From NCBI GenBank assembly GCA_025991245.1, contig BQMJ01000025.1, positions 62,001 to 126,000 on the forward strand: 64,000 nucleotides of DNA, read 5' to 3'. Below, piece after piece: positions 1 to 9,706 of the stretch. The translations under genes and the position numbers were made by a program. Origin of the DNA: Galdieria partita. Its lineage: Eukaryota > Rhodophyta > Bangiophyceae > Galdieriales > Galdieriaceae. The notes below the pieces were generated by a model. The model was not told where the DNA came from. It searched no databases and saw only the letters and a list, made by a program, of their open reading frames with translations. Numbering within the stretch: position 1 is the first letter of the stretch; each line of letters starts with the position of its first letter.

Positions 1-886
1 GTTTGGGTGGACCAGGAGGAACTCCAGGAACACTAGGAACAACAGTTCCTCCTGGACCATACTGACCTCCATAGCCTGGTATAGGAGGTCCAGCATCAAA
101 CTCTAAACCGAAAGTTCCTGCACCCAGAGTTCCACTAAAGTGAGGAGGTAAAGAATATCTGTTAAGTGGTCCAGGACTTTTGGGATTTCCAACGTATCTC
201 GCGGGGTCGATATAAAACATAAACTGTCCTTTTTCGTCGCGAACAAACTCTTGAGCAATTTGTCTCAACTGCTCAAGTGCTTCTTCACCTAATCGCTCTT
301 CTAATGTAAGAACTGGTGTCTCGTCTTCGCTAGAAACATCAGAAATATCTTGAGTTTCGCTGCGTTCCTTTAGTCCTCGTTTTGGAAACGGTATTCGGAA
401 CTTTCGATTGCTTGTAGCGTTTGAAGGTTCGTTTGTAGATTCAATATCATTTTCGTCTATGGAAGCAGTTTCGATAGACGCCGAAGAATTACTGTTATTC
501 TTCTTAATCGGTTTTAGAGGCATTCGCATTTTTTTAGGCCTGAGATTGCTATTTTTCTTTACATTGAAAAGTTTTCGCATTTTAGAGTTATTACCCGCAG
601 CAGAAGAACCTACTTGTGCAAAGTCGGTTTCACTATCTTGTTTTCCATTTGTCGCTTTGAAAGAAGTGGAGCCAGTGTCATGGGAGGTTTGATTGTCGTC
701 ATGTTGGGATTTATGCGAGTCTTGATTTCTACAAGTACTTGCCTGATTGGTTCCTAAGGAGGAGGACTCGTGTTGTACAGTATTATCATTATTGGTATTA
801 GATGTATTATTTCTTGCAACTTCCAGTATATTATGATCCTCCTTGTCGTCTTTCCAATCGGTTGTATTTGCAACAACTGCAGCCAT
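1..886 (-). CDS. Ser/Asn-rich protein with Pro/Gly-rich C-terminal part, unknown function (runs off the window)
   Basis: The reading frame is open from an ATG at 886 down to base 1 (295 codons and no stop), so the C-terminus lies outside the window. The first ~110 residues are low-complexity and rich in Ser, Asn, Gln and Asp. Residues ~105-125 form a basic stretch (KMRKLFNVKKNSNLRPKKM). An acidic Ser/Glu segment with EERLGEEALEQLRQ follows, then a better ordered part containing FMFYIDPARYVGNP. The visible end is Gly/Pro-rich (GPPIPGYGGQYGPGG). I do not recognise a family. The basic patch and low complexity would suit a nuclear or RNA-associated protein, but that is a guess. It is divergent from the LRR gene that starts at 1294. 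Confidence 0.6.
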   Translation of the reverse strand, partial: MAAVVANTTDWKDDKEDHNILEVARNNTSNTNNDNTVQHESSSLGTNQASTCRNQDSHKSQHDDNQTSHDTGSTSFKATNGKQDSETDFAQVGSSAAGNNSKMRKLFNVKKNSNLRPKKMRMPLKPIKKNNSNSSASIETASIDENDIESTNEPSNATSNRKFRIPFPKRGLKERSETQDISDVSSEDETPVLTLEERLGEEALEQLRQIAQEFVRDEKGQFMFYIDPARYVGNPKSPGPLNRYSLPPHFSGTLGAGTFGLEFDAGPPIPGYGGQYGPGGTVVPSVPGVPPGPPK

Positions 887-1293
887 AGTTCAATCCCAGA
901 GTTCGCGCTTTAACCTTTCACGAAAAGAAAATCTTCGAGCTTTTGAAAGTCAAAGCAACTATAGCTGTATATTATACGATACAAAATGAAAGTGAGAATA
1001 ACAGAGTCGAAGTAATTTTGTTTTTCTATATATTTATATAAATAATTTGAAATTCCAAAGTAAAACGGGCAATCAAAATGTTTGAAAAGCAACGAACAGT
1101 GGGAACGAGGGTGCGGATGAGTGACGTGGCTAAAAATGGAAAACATATTTCTTCATTTGTTTTTATATACACATTGTGTGCATACAGTTGACTCTGTGAA
1201 TACAATGTAATCTAAACAAGATATCTCAAGAGTCACTTGCTACAAATGTAAGTAACATTGTGTAGCAACAACTTGAATTGGTTTAGTTTCCCC
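887..1293. other. Intergenic region between divergent genes
   Basis: This 407-bp stretch separates two divergent start codons and must hold both promoters and 5' leaders. A possible 39-nt leader intron (GTAAGT at 1249, TTTAG near 1287) lies just before the LRR start, but nothing requires it. I see no RNA gene or repeat. Confidence 0.4.
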
Positions 1294-2225
1294 ATGACAA
1301 GCACCAGCGGGCTTACTTCACGGATATCCCAGACTTTGTTCACCTCTAACAGTTTTGTAGAAGAAGTTGCGAGTATTCTTCAACACTGGGACACAGGACT
1401 AGAAGCTGCTAGGAAGAGGATTCAAGATGCCAAGGAAAATAATTCTAGTAGTCTGGATCTACAGCAGTTGGAACTGAGCAACGAAATATTTAATGAACTT
1501 TGGCCCTCTATTTGTGAAGTTCGCAATTTGAAATATTTGAACTTGTTTTTGAACAGGTATTCTTCTCTAAGTGGTTGCCAATTACGTTGACTGAAGTGTT
1601 TTAGATTATCGGAACTTCCAAATGATTTTGGAGCACTTTCCTCGTTGGAAACTCTGAATTTAGCTTGTAATCCATTGCAATCAGTTCCTGATTCTTTTGT
1701 TAAGTTGACAATGTTGCGTGAGCTAGATTTGGGTTTCACAAATACTCTTTGTACGGTTCCTGAGATATTTGAGAAGATGACCAACTTGAAGGTCTTGTAT
1801 GCAGGAAACAATCGGTAATACTGTTATTTGTTATATTGTTTTTTACCAATACGGAATTTGAACTTTTTAGGCTTGAGAAACTTCCTGAATCTGTTAGTTG
1901 TCTGCAGTGTCTCGAAGAGTTGCATCTATATGGTAACGCGCTCAACTCTTTACCGGAAAATATTGGCAACTTAAGGTCGTTACGGTTACTCAACGTTGGC
2001 AGAAATAATTTGTCTTCTCTTCCTGATAGCATCGGATACTTGTCTTCACTAGAAGTATTATATTTGTATGACAATGATTTGAGTTCGTTGCCGCGTTCGA
2101 TGAAAGACCTTAGTAAGCTTCGTGTGCTTGGTTTGGATGGCAATCCTTCCCTTTCTTCTTTGCCGGAACATATTAAGGAGCCCAGCGCGAAAGAAGTAGT
2201 TGGTTATTATGTTGAGATGGAATAG
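1294..2225 (+). CDS. Leucine-rich-repeat protein (intracellular, Ras-group-like LRR)
   Basis: Three exons, 1294-1556, 1605-1814 and 1871-2225, give 275 residues; the introns are 48 and 56 nt. Both junctions fall inside LRR units and restore the repeat phase, which supports the model. After a ~60-residue N-terminal region there are about seven LRRs of the form L..LP..I..L..L..L.L..N.L (for example SLPENIGNLRSLRLLNVGRN). This is the consensus of plant PIRL and animal SHOC2-type cytosolic LRR proteins. There is no signal peptide or membrane segment. LRRs of this class are protein-binding scaffolds; the partner cannot be told. I chose the ATG at 1294 because upstream in-frame codons are non-ATG. 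Confidence 0.85.
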
Positions 2226-2627
2226 ATTTGCATCTATTTTGACATGTATTGAATACTATAAACAGTTTCTCTTTGCGTTAGAGAGGAACATTTTTACAAC
2301 GCAACTCATTATTTTAGCTAAGAGACATGTGGTTTACATTCACAATATTTGCTAGATTGTAGAGAATGACTCTTTTGTTTACACTTCAAATGTCAATACT
2401 GGTTTCTTATAAGATACGGATTTGCACTCCATACAAGGAAGCTTTCTTCTAGACGATGATAGAAATAACATCTACTCTGCTTCTCTGGTTATAAAGAGAA
2501 TAACTAAGCAAGTATTGGGAGTCCATAGACAAGGATGACCACATGACAGGTGGACCTCATCTTCGCTTGGACAAAATGAGCTTTGCGTTTTCTCATTGAG
2601 TTGGGTCGAAATTCGTTTGTTTTCTCA
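2226..2627. other. Intergenic region, nothing recognised
   Basis: About 400 bp between the LRR stop and the acyl-CoA synthetase start on the same strand. It should hold the 3' end of the first gene and the promoter of the second. I found no RNA gene, repeat or conserved ORF. Confidence 0.4.
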
Positions 2628-4292
2628 ATGGAGACTACACCTTGTAGAATGTTTCCCTTTATCCGTTCCAAGACTGCGCAATCCAAGAATACAGAGCTTA
2701 CTGTAAATGGTTCCTCTTCCTCATCTGCTCTGTACAAGTCCAACTTTAATCTAGGTACTATATTGTGTGCTGCTGCTCAAGATAGTCCACAGAAGACAGC
2801 CATTGTTTATGACGATAAGATATTCCTTTCTTACAAAGATTTGGATGTGGCTGCTAGAAAATTTGCAAGTCTACTTATGACTGGAAATTATGCCAAAGGT
2901 GCCGTACCTTGTCGTCCAGAGGATCGAGTTGCCATATTATTGCCAAATATTCCTCAATTTTGTATCGCTTATTATGGTGCTTTGTACGCAGGTTGCATAG
3001 TAGTACCGATGAACTTTTTATTCACTGAAAGAGAAATTACAGGATTGGTCAAAGATTCCGAAGCCAAAGTATTGGTCGCCTTGAAAGCTTACGGCACAGA
3101 ACCGACGAAAGCAGCAAAGAAACTTGGTATTCCTATTCTATGGGCAGATGATGAGTCAAGTTGTGGTATGCAGGCTTTATTGAGCAGTGCCAATCCTTTG
3201 CCAGCTTTAATCCCAACTTCACCTGATGATACTGCTGTTATATTGTATACTTCTGGAACTACAGGAGTTCCAAAAGGTGCCATGCTTTCCCACATGAATC
3301 TTTTTCTCAATGCAACAATAGTTCCAAATACTATAAGGCCTGTAGAACCCGATGAAGAAACTATTGTACTTGCTGTACTTCCACTTTTTCATATATTTGG
3401 ACAGACCTGCATGCAGAATACCACGTTTGCTAGGATGGGAAAGCTTGTTATGTTACCACGTTTTGAACCCGGAGAAGTTTTAAGAACTATTGAGAAATAT
3501 AATGTTTCTTTATTTGCTGGAGTTCCTACTATGTACATTGCCATGTTACGTTGTCCTGAATCAGATAAATACAGTTTAGGAAGTTTGAAGATGGCCATCA
3601 GTGGAGGAGCTGCCATTCCTGTTGAAATATTGAAGGAATTTGAGCAAAGATATGGTATTGCTATTATGGAAGGTTATGGATTATCGGAAACTTCACCAAC
3701 TTGTTGTTCCAACTCAGTAAGACAAGGAAGAAAACCGGGTTCTATAGGTCATCCTGTTTGGGGTGTAGAAATGACAATATTGGATGAAAAGGATCAACCA
3801 GTTCCTGATGGTCAACCAGGTGAAGTATGCATAAGAGGACATTGTGTAATGAAAGGATACTTTAAACGACCCAAAGAAACTGCAGAGGCAATGAGAAATG
3901 GATGGTTTCATACTGGAGACGTGGGTATAAGGGATCCCGATGGATCTTATCGCATAGTAGATAGAACAAAGGATATGATTATTCGTGGTGGATTAAATGT
4001 TTATCCGAGAGAAGTAGAAGAAGTTCTTTATATGCATCCTGCAGTGGCTGAAGCTGCAGTTGTGGGTATTCCAAGTGAGCGATTAGGAGAGGAAATTGCA
4101 GCATATATATGCAAGAAGGAAGGACACGAAGTAAGTTCGGAAGAAATAACTGAACATTGTAAGCGCTACTTGGCAGCTTATAAATATCCGCGAAAGATTG
4201 AGTTTGTGAAGGAGCTTCCAAAAGGTCCCTCGGGTAAAATCCTGAAAAGAGAGATACGAGAATGGCATAAAAAGATGAAAAGTAAACTATAG
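2628..4292 (+). CDS. Acyl-CoA synthetase (AMP-forming), peroxisomal type with C-terminal SKL
   Basis: A single exon of 554 residues from the ATG at 2628; the frame is open 15 codons further upstream but without ATG. It belongs to the ANL adenylating superfamily. The P-loop-like motif YTSGTTGVPKG lies at about residues 207-217, followed by GYGLSET near 345, the aspartate/arginine motif WFHTGDVG...DRTKDMI near 435-460, and the catalytic lysine in PSGKILKR near the C-terminus. Members activate a carboxylic acid to an acyl-adenylate and then an acyl-CoA thioester. Sequence alone does not separate fatty acid from 4-coumarate-type substrates. The protein ends in SKL, the canonical PTS1, so import into peroxisomes for beta-oxidation is likely. 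The compact single-domain form resembles bacterial LcfA-like enzymes. Confidence 0.9.
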   Translation: METTPCRMFPFIRSKTAQSKNTELTVNGSSSSSALYKSNFNLGTILCAAAQDSPQKTAIVYDDKIFLSYKDLDVAARKFASLLMTGNYAKGAVPCRPEDRVAILLPNIPQFCIAYYGALYAGCIVVPMNFLFTEREITGLVKDSEAKVLVALKAYGTEPTKAAKKLGIPILWADDESSCGMQALLSSANPLPALIPTSPDDTAVILYTSGTTGVPKGAMLSHMNLFLNATIVPNTIRPVEPDEETIVLAVLPLFHIFGQTCMQNTTFARMGKLVMLPRFEPGEVLRTIEKYNVSLFAGVPTMYIAMLRCPESDKYSLGSLKMAISGGAAIPVEILKEFEQRYGIAIMEGYGLSETSPTCCSNSVRQGRKPGSIGHPVWGVEMTILDEKDQPVPDGQPGEVCIRGHCVMKGYFKRPKETAEAMRNGWFHTGDVGIRDPDGSYRIVDRTKDMIIRGGLNVYPREVEEVLYMHPAVAEAAVVGIPSERLGEEIAAYICKKEGHEVSSEEITEHCKRYLAAYKYPRKIEFVKELPKGPSGKILKREIREWHKKMKSKL

Positions 4293-4421
4293 GAAAAGTC
4301 TCAACAGAAAATTCAGTTATGGTTCCTTGAAAAAATAAAACTCTTGAAGAGTAAACTGTGTGATATTCTTCTAGTAAAGTATAAAATAAATACAAATCCT
4401 TCTATTTCATACTAGCCTTTG

Positions 4422-5060
4422 CTATCTATCTAAAGTGCCACGGGAATTCTGCTGTTTCTGAGTAAATAAAGGCTCTGACTCCATAAACGAGCCTGCCCAA
4501 TCGAAAGACTCAGACAACTCCTGTTCTGTCTTTGAAGAAACGAAACTTCCTTGCTCCTCTCTGGAATCTAGGGGCAAAAACACACGAGGACTTACAATAC
4601 TCTGGAGAGTACCTTCACCTTCTGTTGTTGAAAATCCTAAAGATTCCACTTTGGAAGAGAGCAGAGGCTTCTTTAAACTTTGGGAAGAAATAGGTATAGG
4701 AGTTGACGCACTATGACTGCTATCTGGTCCACGGTCTGCTTGACTATCTTCATCACCGGAACTGCTATTAGTGTCTTCTTCATCGTTTTCTTCGAAGGAC
4801 TGCTTCTTTGAAGTAGTTTCTGTGGTTCCAAGGTCGTCTACTTCTTTAGGTAAACGGGGAAGCCTATTCATTGCTAGTTGAATTGTGGTAAACTGACATT
4901 CAATCAAACCTCCAATTCCTGAAAGTATTTCAAAGAATTGAACATGTCAGTTATAGAATGATCAATGTATAACTTGACATATTTTTGCTTTCAAAAGTAA
5001 AGTTCACTCATTGGCAAAATTCTCAGTAGTTTGGATATCAAGCGCAACTTGTTGTCTCAT
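4422..5060 (-). CDS. Acidic Ser-rich protein of unknown function; N-terminal exon uncertain
   Basis: The solid part is the frame 4422-4907, with its first internal ATG at 4871. It reads a short conserved-looking start (NRLPRLPKEVDDLG) and then a Ser/Glu/Asp-rich low-complexity body. The frame stays open upstream to about 4945 (FFEILSGIGGLIECQ) and reads like protein. A second open stretch begins at an ATG at 5060 (MRQQVALDIQTTENFANE). I could not join the two with a GT..AG intron that keeps frame, so the 5' structure is unresolved. The span given includes the candidate first exon. If 5060 is the start, it lies 47 bp from the divergent MPC2 start. No family recognised. Confidence 0.45.
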
Positions 5061-5107
5061 GGTCTGACATCGTTCATTGATTGTCGTTATTGAAAGAATT
5101 TCTAACA

Positions 5108-5540
5108 ATGGCAACTTTTACATCACGTCTCAAGCAACTCTGGAACCACCCAGCTGGACCAAGGACAGGTAGTCTCGAGTAAAATTCGTTTGCTATCACA
5201 CATCACATACTTATTTGTTTCTTTACAGTGTTCTTTTGGGCCCCTACTATGAAGTGGGCCTTGGTTGTTGCTGGCTTGTCGGATATGAAACGTCCACCCG
5301 AGAAGCTTTCGGTACCTCAAAATTTGGGTATGCTACTCTCTGTTTGTTAAAATAGACACTCATAGGGTTGTAGCGTTGGCTTGTACTGGAGTTATCTGGG
5401 TTCGATATAGTTTTGTGATAACTCCAGTGAACTACAACTTGGCTCTGGTCAATACATTTGTTGGTGCTACTGGTATTTACCAGATATGGAGAAAAATCAA
5501 CCATACCTACTTTCAGGAAAAGCAAGTATCTGCCAATTAA
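5108..5540 (+). CDS. MPC2: Mitochondrial pyruvate carrier subunit 2
   Basis: Three exons, 5108-5168, 5229-5327 and 5374-5540, give 108 residues, the normal family length. Family hallmarks are visible: FWAPTMKWALVVAGLSDM, the RPPEKLS segment, and ACTGVIWVRYSFVITPVNYN, as in MPC2 (human BRP44). The protein has two to three short membrane helices and, with MPC1, forms the heterodimer that brings pyruvate across the inner mitochondrial membrane. For intron 2, a CATAG acceptor three codons earlier would create a stop, while the acceptor at 5373 restores the conserved sequence. No MPC1 partner gene is present in this window. Confidence 0.93.
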
Positions 5541-5702
5541 CACTTTATTTGAGAAGAAAAATCAGTATATTTTATGTGAAAAGCACTGAACTGCCGTTCC
5601 AATTAAAACTGACAAGAACTTTTTATAGTTCGCAGTATTGAAAGGAAAGAAATATGGAAACGTTCATCCCATTTTGTGTTTTTGGATAGAAACTCGGAAG
5701 CG

Positions 5703-6530
5703 ATGTCTTTGGTAGACTTGTCCAAAGATTCCACAGCGTCTTCCTTATTGAAAACCATAAGTACAAACCGCAACGGACACAAAAAGACAAAACCTGCAAG
5801 AACTTCAACACAGCAAACAACGACAATAACGTCCCCATCCAAAAAGGAGTCGTTATGGGACTATAGTGATGTTTTTGGTCAGGAGTGGGAAGAAGGTATG
5901 TGTCTCTACGAGTTCTACTTGTCCAACAATATTTTCTATGACAACAGAATAGGTTTAGGCACTGCTCATCGAGTTTTTGCAGAAAACACACCAACAGTTT
6001 CAAGTACAGAATTATCAAAAAGTTCTCACAGAGACCTCAACAAGGGACGACCACCAGAAACTAGCGTTCAGAAGAAACCCCGACAAGAAAGTACCTCTTC
6101 TGTGGAAAAGTCGCACAATCCACACAAGAAGGTCGGATATTCAAGCAAACGGGGTTTTCAGAAGACATCTTTTAAGGATGAACTGGAATTGTGGAGACTC
6201 CGTAGTGTGCAGTCGATATCTTCCGAGAGTAGAGGTTTTGCACGTGAGCCACAGGATACTTGTGTTGCATCAAATCTGCCAAAGAAACGAGTTTACGATA
6301 ATGAATCGGCTCATAGAAGGAATAAAAAGGAGGCGAAGAAGATAGAAGGAGAGTCTAGTGAAGAAGAAAGCAGTGACAAGGAAGTTTACACATTTGAGGA
6401 TCTTATGAAGGAAGAAGAAAGGAGTGCTCGAATAGCAGCAAAGGAAGATGCGGAAGAATATCAAAGAGAAAAAGAAAGAAAGCGCAAAAAGCAACTAAAA
6501 CGTTTGGCTACGAAAAAGAAATCGGATTGA
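5703..6530 (+). CDS. Basic, charged protein of unknown function
   Basis: The frame is open from an ATG at 5703 to 6530. A GTATGT..ATAG segment at 5896-5952 (57 nt) reads through without a stop but has intron sequence character, so the likely product is 256 residues (exons 5703-5895 and 5953-6530). If it is retained, the product has 275 residues. The middle holds a motif FKDELELWRLRSVQSIS. The last 70 residues are a highly charged helix (EDLMKEEERSARIAAKEDAEEYQREKERKRKK, shown here only as key pattern), typical of nuclear or nucleolar coiled regions. No catalytic domain or known family is recognised. Confidence 0.65.
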   Translation: MSLVDLSKDSTASSLLKTISTNRNGHKKTKPARTSTQQTTTITSPSKKESLWDYSDVFGQEWEEGMCLYEFYLSNNIFYDNRIGLGTAHRVFAENTPTVSSTELSKSSHRDLNKGRPPETSVQKKPRQESTSSVEKSHNPHKKVGYSSKRGFQKTSFKDELELWRLRSVQSISSESRGFAREPQDTCVASNLPKKRVYDNESAHRRNKKEAKKIEGESSEEESSDKEVYTFEDLMKEEERSARIAAKEDAEEYQREKERKRKKQLKRLATKKKSD

Positions 6531-6546
6531 AGTTGGACAAGTTTAC

Positions 6547-7685
6547 TTACAATACAACTGTTGTATATAGCCAAGCTCCTACAGCGCCTCCTAACTGTGC
6601 AGCGTAATCGTTAGATGTCCAGTTGAACATTCCTTCCAAGAAGTCCATAACAATCTGTAGTAGAAAGCTTTCAAAAGGTGATATTGGGAAACCTAAAATT
6701 CCTAACCGAAATTTTTGGGGAAATAGTATGCAAACAGCAGAGAATAGAGTATAAGTGAGTCCTTGTGGAGTGGATGAACTGAATACCGCTGCTTGCTTAT
6801 AGTGAACTGTCAATGTGACGGCAGAAGCAGTCAACATACCAAACAAACAAAGAGAATAGAAATGAAACAATCCTATGAGCCTAACCAGTAAAGGAATCAA
6901 CACATAATAACTGTTGAGAGTACGAAATAGTTGGAATATGGAATGTTGAGATAAATGGCATAATATGATGCACCACGATCGCCCTTGACGAATATTATGC
7001 CAAGAGAGAACAAAATGCTTCAAAATAAATAAATGATAACTCATATATTTTCATGAACAAACTTTCTTACCTTTCTCATCAATCCTGGACTAAGATACCA
7101 ACAAAGATAGAATACAGTGAAAAGCATAACAATCAATTCGTAAGGATTCCATAACAAGTTTAGGGCTTGTACTCTTTCAAACAGGATTGTTTTAAGCATC
7201 CAAGCGTGAAATCTTAGATTTCGGAGAAAAGATATTATTCTAGGCAGTGGAATCCATATACCAAAAACTCCGATAAAGGCCGGTTCATTCCCATAGAATA
7301 ACAGGGTTATAACAAGAAGGTCGATGCCAGTTAGTCTCGATCGAACAGGCAAACGATGCAATCCAAAGAAACTTTTCAGTATTCCATCCAACCACTTCAA
7401 AGGTTGAGCAATATTCCCAATGTTTCCTGTATACAACGTTCGTCTCTCAAGAAGCACAACACTAAGAGAAGCAGTGCTTACTTTTCTCTCCAACACTTTC
7501 TGCTCCAACTTTTTGTCGAATATATGTCCAAAACGAACTCTCACTAGGATTGGTAATATATGCCAAGAATAGAACAGAACAGATAGTCAATATTCGGGAG
7601 GTACTCCACTGAACCATTTACTCAATAATGCTGCCGTGAGAGAACGTGATACCAACAGACAGAAAATGTTCGTCAATCCATTCAT
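6547..7685 (-). CDS. PARL-like mitochondrial rhomboid family protein, predicted inactive
   Basis: Exons on the minus strand, 7685-7610, 7543-7071 and 7017-6547, give 339 residues; the first junction has a weak donor (GTGGAG). Several hydrophobic helices are visible. The C-terminal 90 residues align with human PARL: FSAVCILFPQKFRLGILGFP corresponds to LAAVCTKIPEGRLAIIFLP, and NWTSNDYAAQLGGAVGAWLY corresponds to the helix carrying the catalytic His. Both catalytic residues are missing: the GxSG serine position reads TPQG (Gln268), and the HAAHLGG histidine is Gln324. PARL acts in the inner mitochondrial membrane; this protein would be a pseudoprotease. The basic hydrophobic N-terminus could be a presequence. 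It is tail-to-tail with the upstream gene, 16 bp apart. Confidence 0.7.
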
Positions 7686-7727
7686 CTTTTATTAAGATTA
7701 CAAGACTCCAATAGTGAAATGTAGTTT

Positions 7728-9644
7728 TTACTCTGTAAATGATGATGACGATGATGCATCGCTTTCATCTTCTGAGCCAGTTTCTGTTGAAGTCTCGGAG
7801 TTGTCTGATTCTTCATCATTTTCTTCTTCTTGTTCATTTGGGGTTACATTAGTTATATTCCTCCTTCTCACTTTCAATGAAAGTTTTCGCTCACACTCAC
7901 AACCATATACAGAGTCACATATTACCTTCACAACAAGTTGATATGTACCAGCACAAGGAGATGGAAAATGAAAAGTACAAAAATATGTTCCAGTAACATC
8001 TCTATCCCAAAAATCAAGTTTTCTAACCGAAAGAGGCAAATCTCTCTCGTCATCTATTAGTACAACCCACCAAAATATCTTTTTACGTAATGGACAGTAA
8101 AACAAACAAGGAGACAATCCCATCGATGTTAAAACACGTTCTTCACTTGCTTCAGACGAATCTTGATATCGTAGCACTTGGAAACTTACTTTGACAGTTA
8201 GTACATCTCCTTCAAAAACTCTAGAATCATCTTCATCTTCTATAAATGGTTCCGTGACTTGCATATTGTCAAGAATAGGAAATCTATCCAAATATTCTTT
8301 GACTTGAACAAGTTGAGATGATTCCCAGCCCTTGAACAGATGTTCCAACTTTGATTGTGGTAGACGGCACAACTCTTGAATCTTGTGGATTTTGAACTCT
8401 TTCAAGCGACAACGTTGTACTAATTGACTGTTGAACATAGGTACCTGTAACAATTCTGAATCCTTAGGATGCAATTGCTGACATAAAGATTGTGAAACTT
8501 GTAAGATACTCATAATTCTGCTAGCAAAACCACCTCCGAATCCAACTGGCCAATGATGAGCAACTTCTCGTCTCAAAATTGTCGCATTCGTGTCAATCAT
8601 AGCAGAAATAACAAGATCCATTCCGGCAATCATTTGTTCCAAGGCCACTTTCAATTCTTTTGGTATAGGAATTCTCAAAATATATGCTTGCAAAATAACT
8701 TGATTAAAAACCATATGAGGTAAACTAGATAATTTCAACTTGCGAAAGTCTGAGTGACCGTGATTTTTCAATTCATTCATGAGTTGCACACAAATTGGAA
8801 AAAATTTCTTGGCAATTAAATGCTCAAATTCAAACGCACTTGCATAAGTAGCAACAAGGTCTCTAAATGTTCCCGTTCGAATAAGCATCTGACGAAATAA
8901 GATGACTGAATTCTTCTTTATACCATTTTCTAACACTTGACTTGTACGTTTCCACCAAGTGCCTACACCCAACGGGATTCCAATTACCAATAAGACGAGA
9001 TAGATAACCAAAAAGGGCTTGTCATATTTCTTCAATACTTTTGGAAGACCAATACCATATGTCACTCCTTGAAAGCCATCCGGATTTCCAAACTTTATAA
9101 AATTCTCTCGAGACTTGACATTTGTCAAAGTCTCATATGCCCTTTGAATATCGATAAACTTTGACACTGTCAAAGGATCATCTGGATTCTTATCCGGATG
9201 ATATCTTAGAGACAGTTTCCTAAATGCTCTAGCAATTTCCTTTTCGTCTGCATTCTCTGTAACTCCAAGAATCTCAAAGGGGTTCCAAACAGCCTCTGTT
9301 ACGAGACGCTCTTTCGGAATCGACCATACAAGGTAAACTAAAAGACTACAAACTAACACCAAACCAAGAGAAATGGAATAATTCAACCAGCTAGAACTAG
9401 AACTTTTGTTCTTTAAACCAATTGGTTTGTTACGACATATAGGACAGCTGCAAGTTGCCGTGTCTACTGAAGTCAATGAACGCTGTTTGTCTTTTCCTTC
9501 CCAAAATGGTATAGATAAACTATAGAACAACAACTTGTAAAATAAAACGAACAACAAAACTACAAATATGAAACTCATAAGAAAAAGAAGAAACGCAGTG
9601 TCATTAAAGGAAAACTTTTCATGTCGAAAGAAAGTTTGATCCAT
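7728..9644 (-). CDS. SEC63: SEC63, ER translocon J-domain protein
   Basis: A single exon of 638 residues from the ATG at 9644. N-terminal membrane helices lie near residues 18-42 and 88-108. A lumenal J domain follows (NPFEILGVTENADEKEIARA) with the HPD motif in LRYHPDKNPDD, then a third membrane helix near 210-230. The long C-terminal Sec63 (Brl-type) domain includes the helical LCRLPQSKL region and a beta-sandwich FN3-like part (DLPLSVRKLDFWDRDVTGTY). The end is an acidic tail, as in yeast and animal Sec63. SEC63 recruits BiP to the Sec61 channel in post-translational import. Its start codon is 62 bp from that of NOC4, so the two share a promoter region. Confidence 0.93.
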   Translation of the reverse strand: MDQTFFRHEKFSFNDTAFLLFLMSFIFVVLLFVLFYKLLFYSLSIPFWEGKDKQRSLTSVDTATCSCPICRNKPIGLKNKSSSSSWLNYSISLGLVLVCSLLVYLVWSIPKERLVTEAVWNPFEILGVTENADEKEIARAFRKLSLRYHPDKNPDDPLTVSKFIDIQRAYETLTNVKSRENFIKFGNPDGFQGVTYGIGLPKVLKKYDKPFLVIYLVLLVIGIPLGVGTWWKRTSQVLENGIKKNSVILFRQMLIRTGTFRDLVATYASAFEFEHLIAKKFFPICVQLMNELKNHGHSDFRKLKLSSLPHMVFNQVILQAYILRIPIPKELKVALEQMIAGMDLVISAMIDTNATILRREVAHHWPVGFGGGFASRIMSILQVSQSLCQQLHPKDSELLQVPMFNSQLVQRCRLKEFKIHKIQELCRLPQSKLEHLFKGWESSQLVQVKEYLDRFPILDNMQVTEPFIEDEDDSRVFEGDVLTVKVSFQVLRYQDSSEASEERVLTSMGLSPCLFYCPLRKKIFWWVVLIDDERDLPLSVRKLDFWDRDVTGTYFCTFHFPSPCAGTYQLVVKVICDSVYGCECERKLSLKVRRRNITNVTPNEQEEENDEESDNSETSTETGSEDESDASSSSSFTE

Positions 9645-9706
9645 TCAACGACAACGCAAAACCAATGTGGAGAGTTTTCCGTCGACCGTTCACAACGTTG
9701 TACTAA

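Noticed and set aside
408-692. A 94-codon plus-strand frame
   Set aside because: It lies within the longer minus-strand coding frame that starts at 886 and has a hydrophobic, shadow-like composition.
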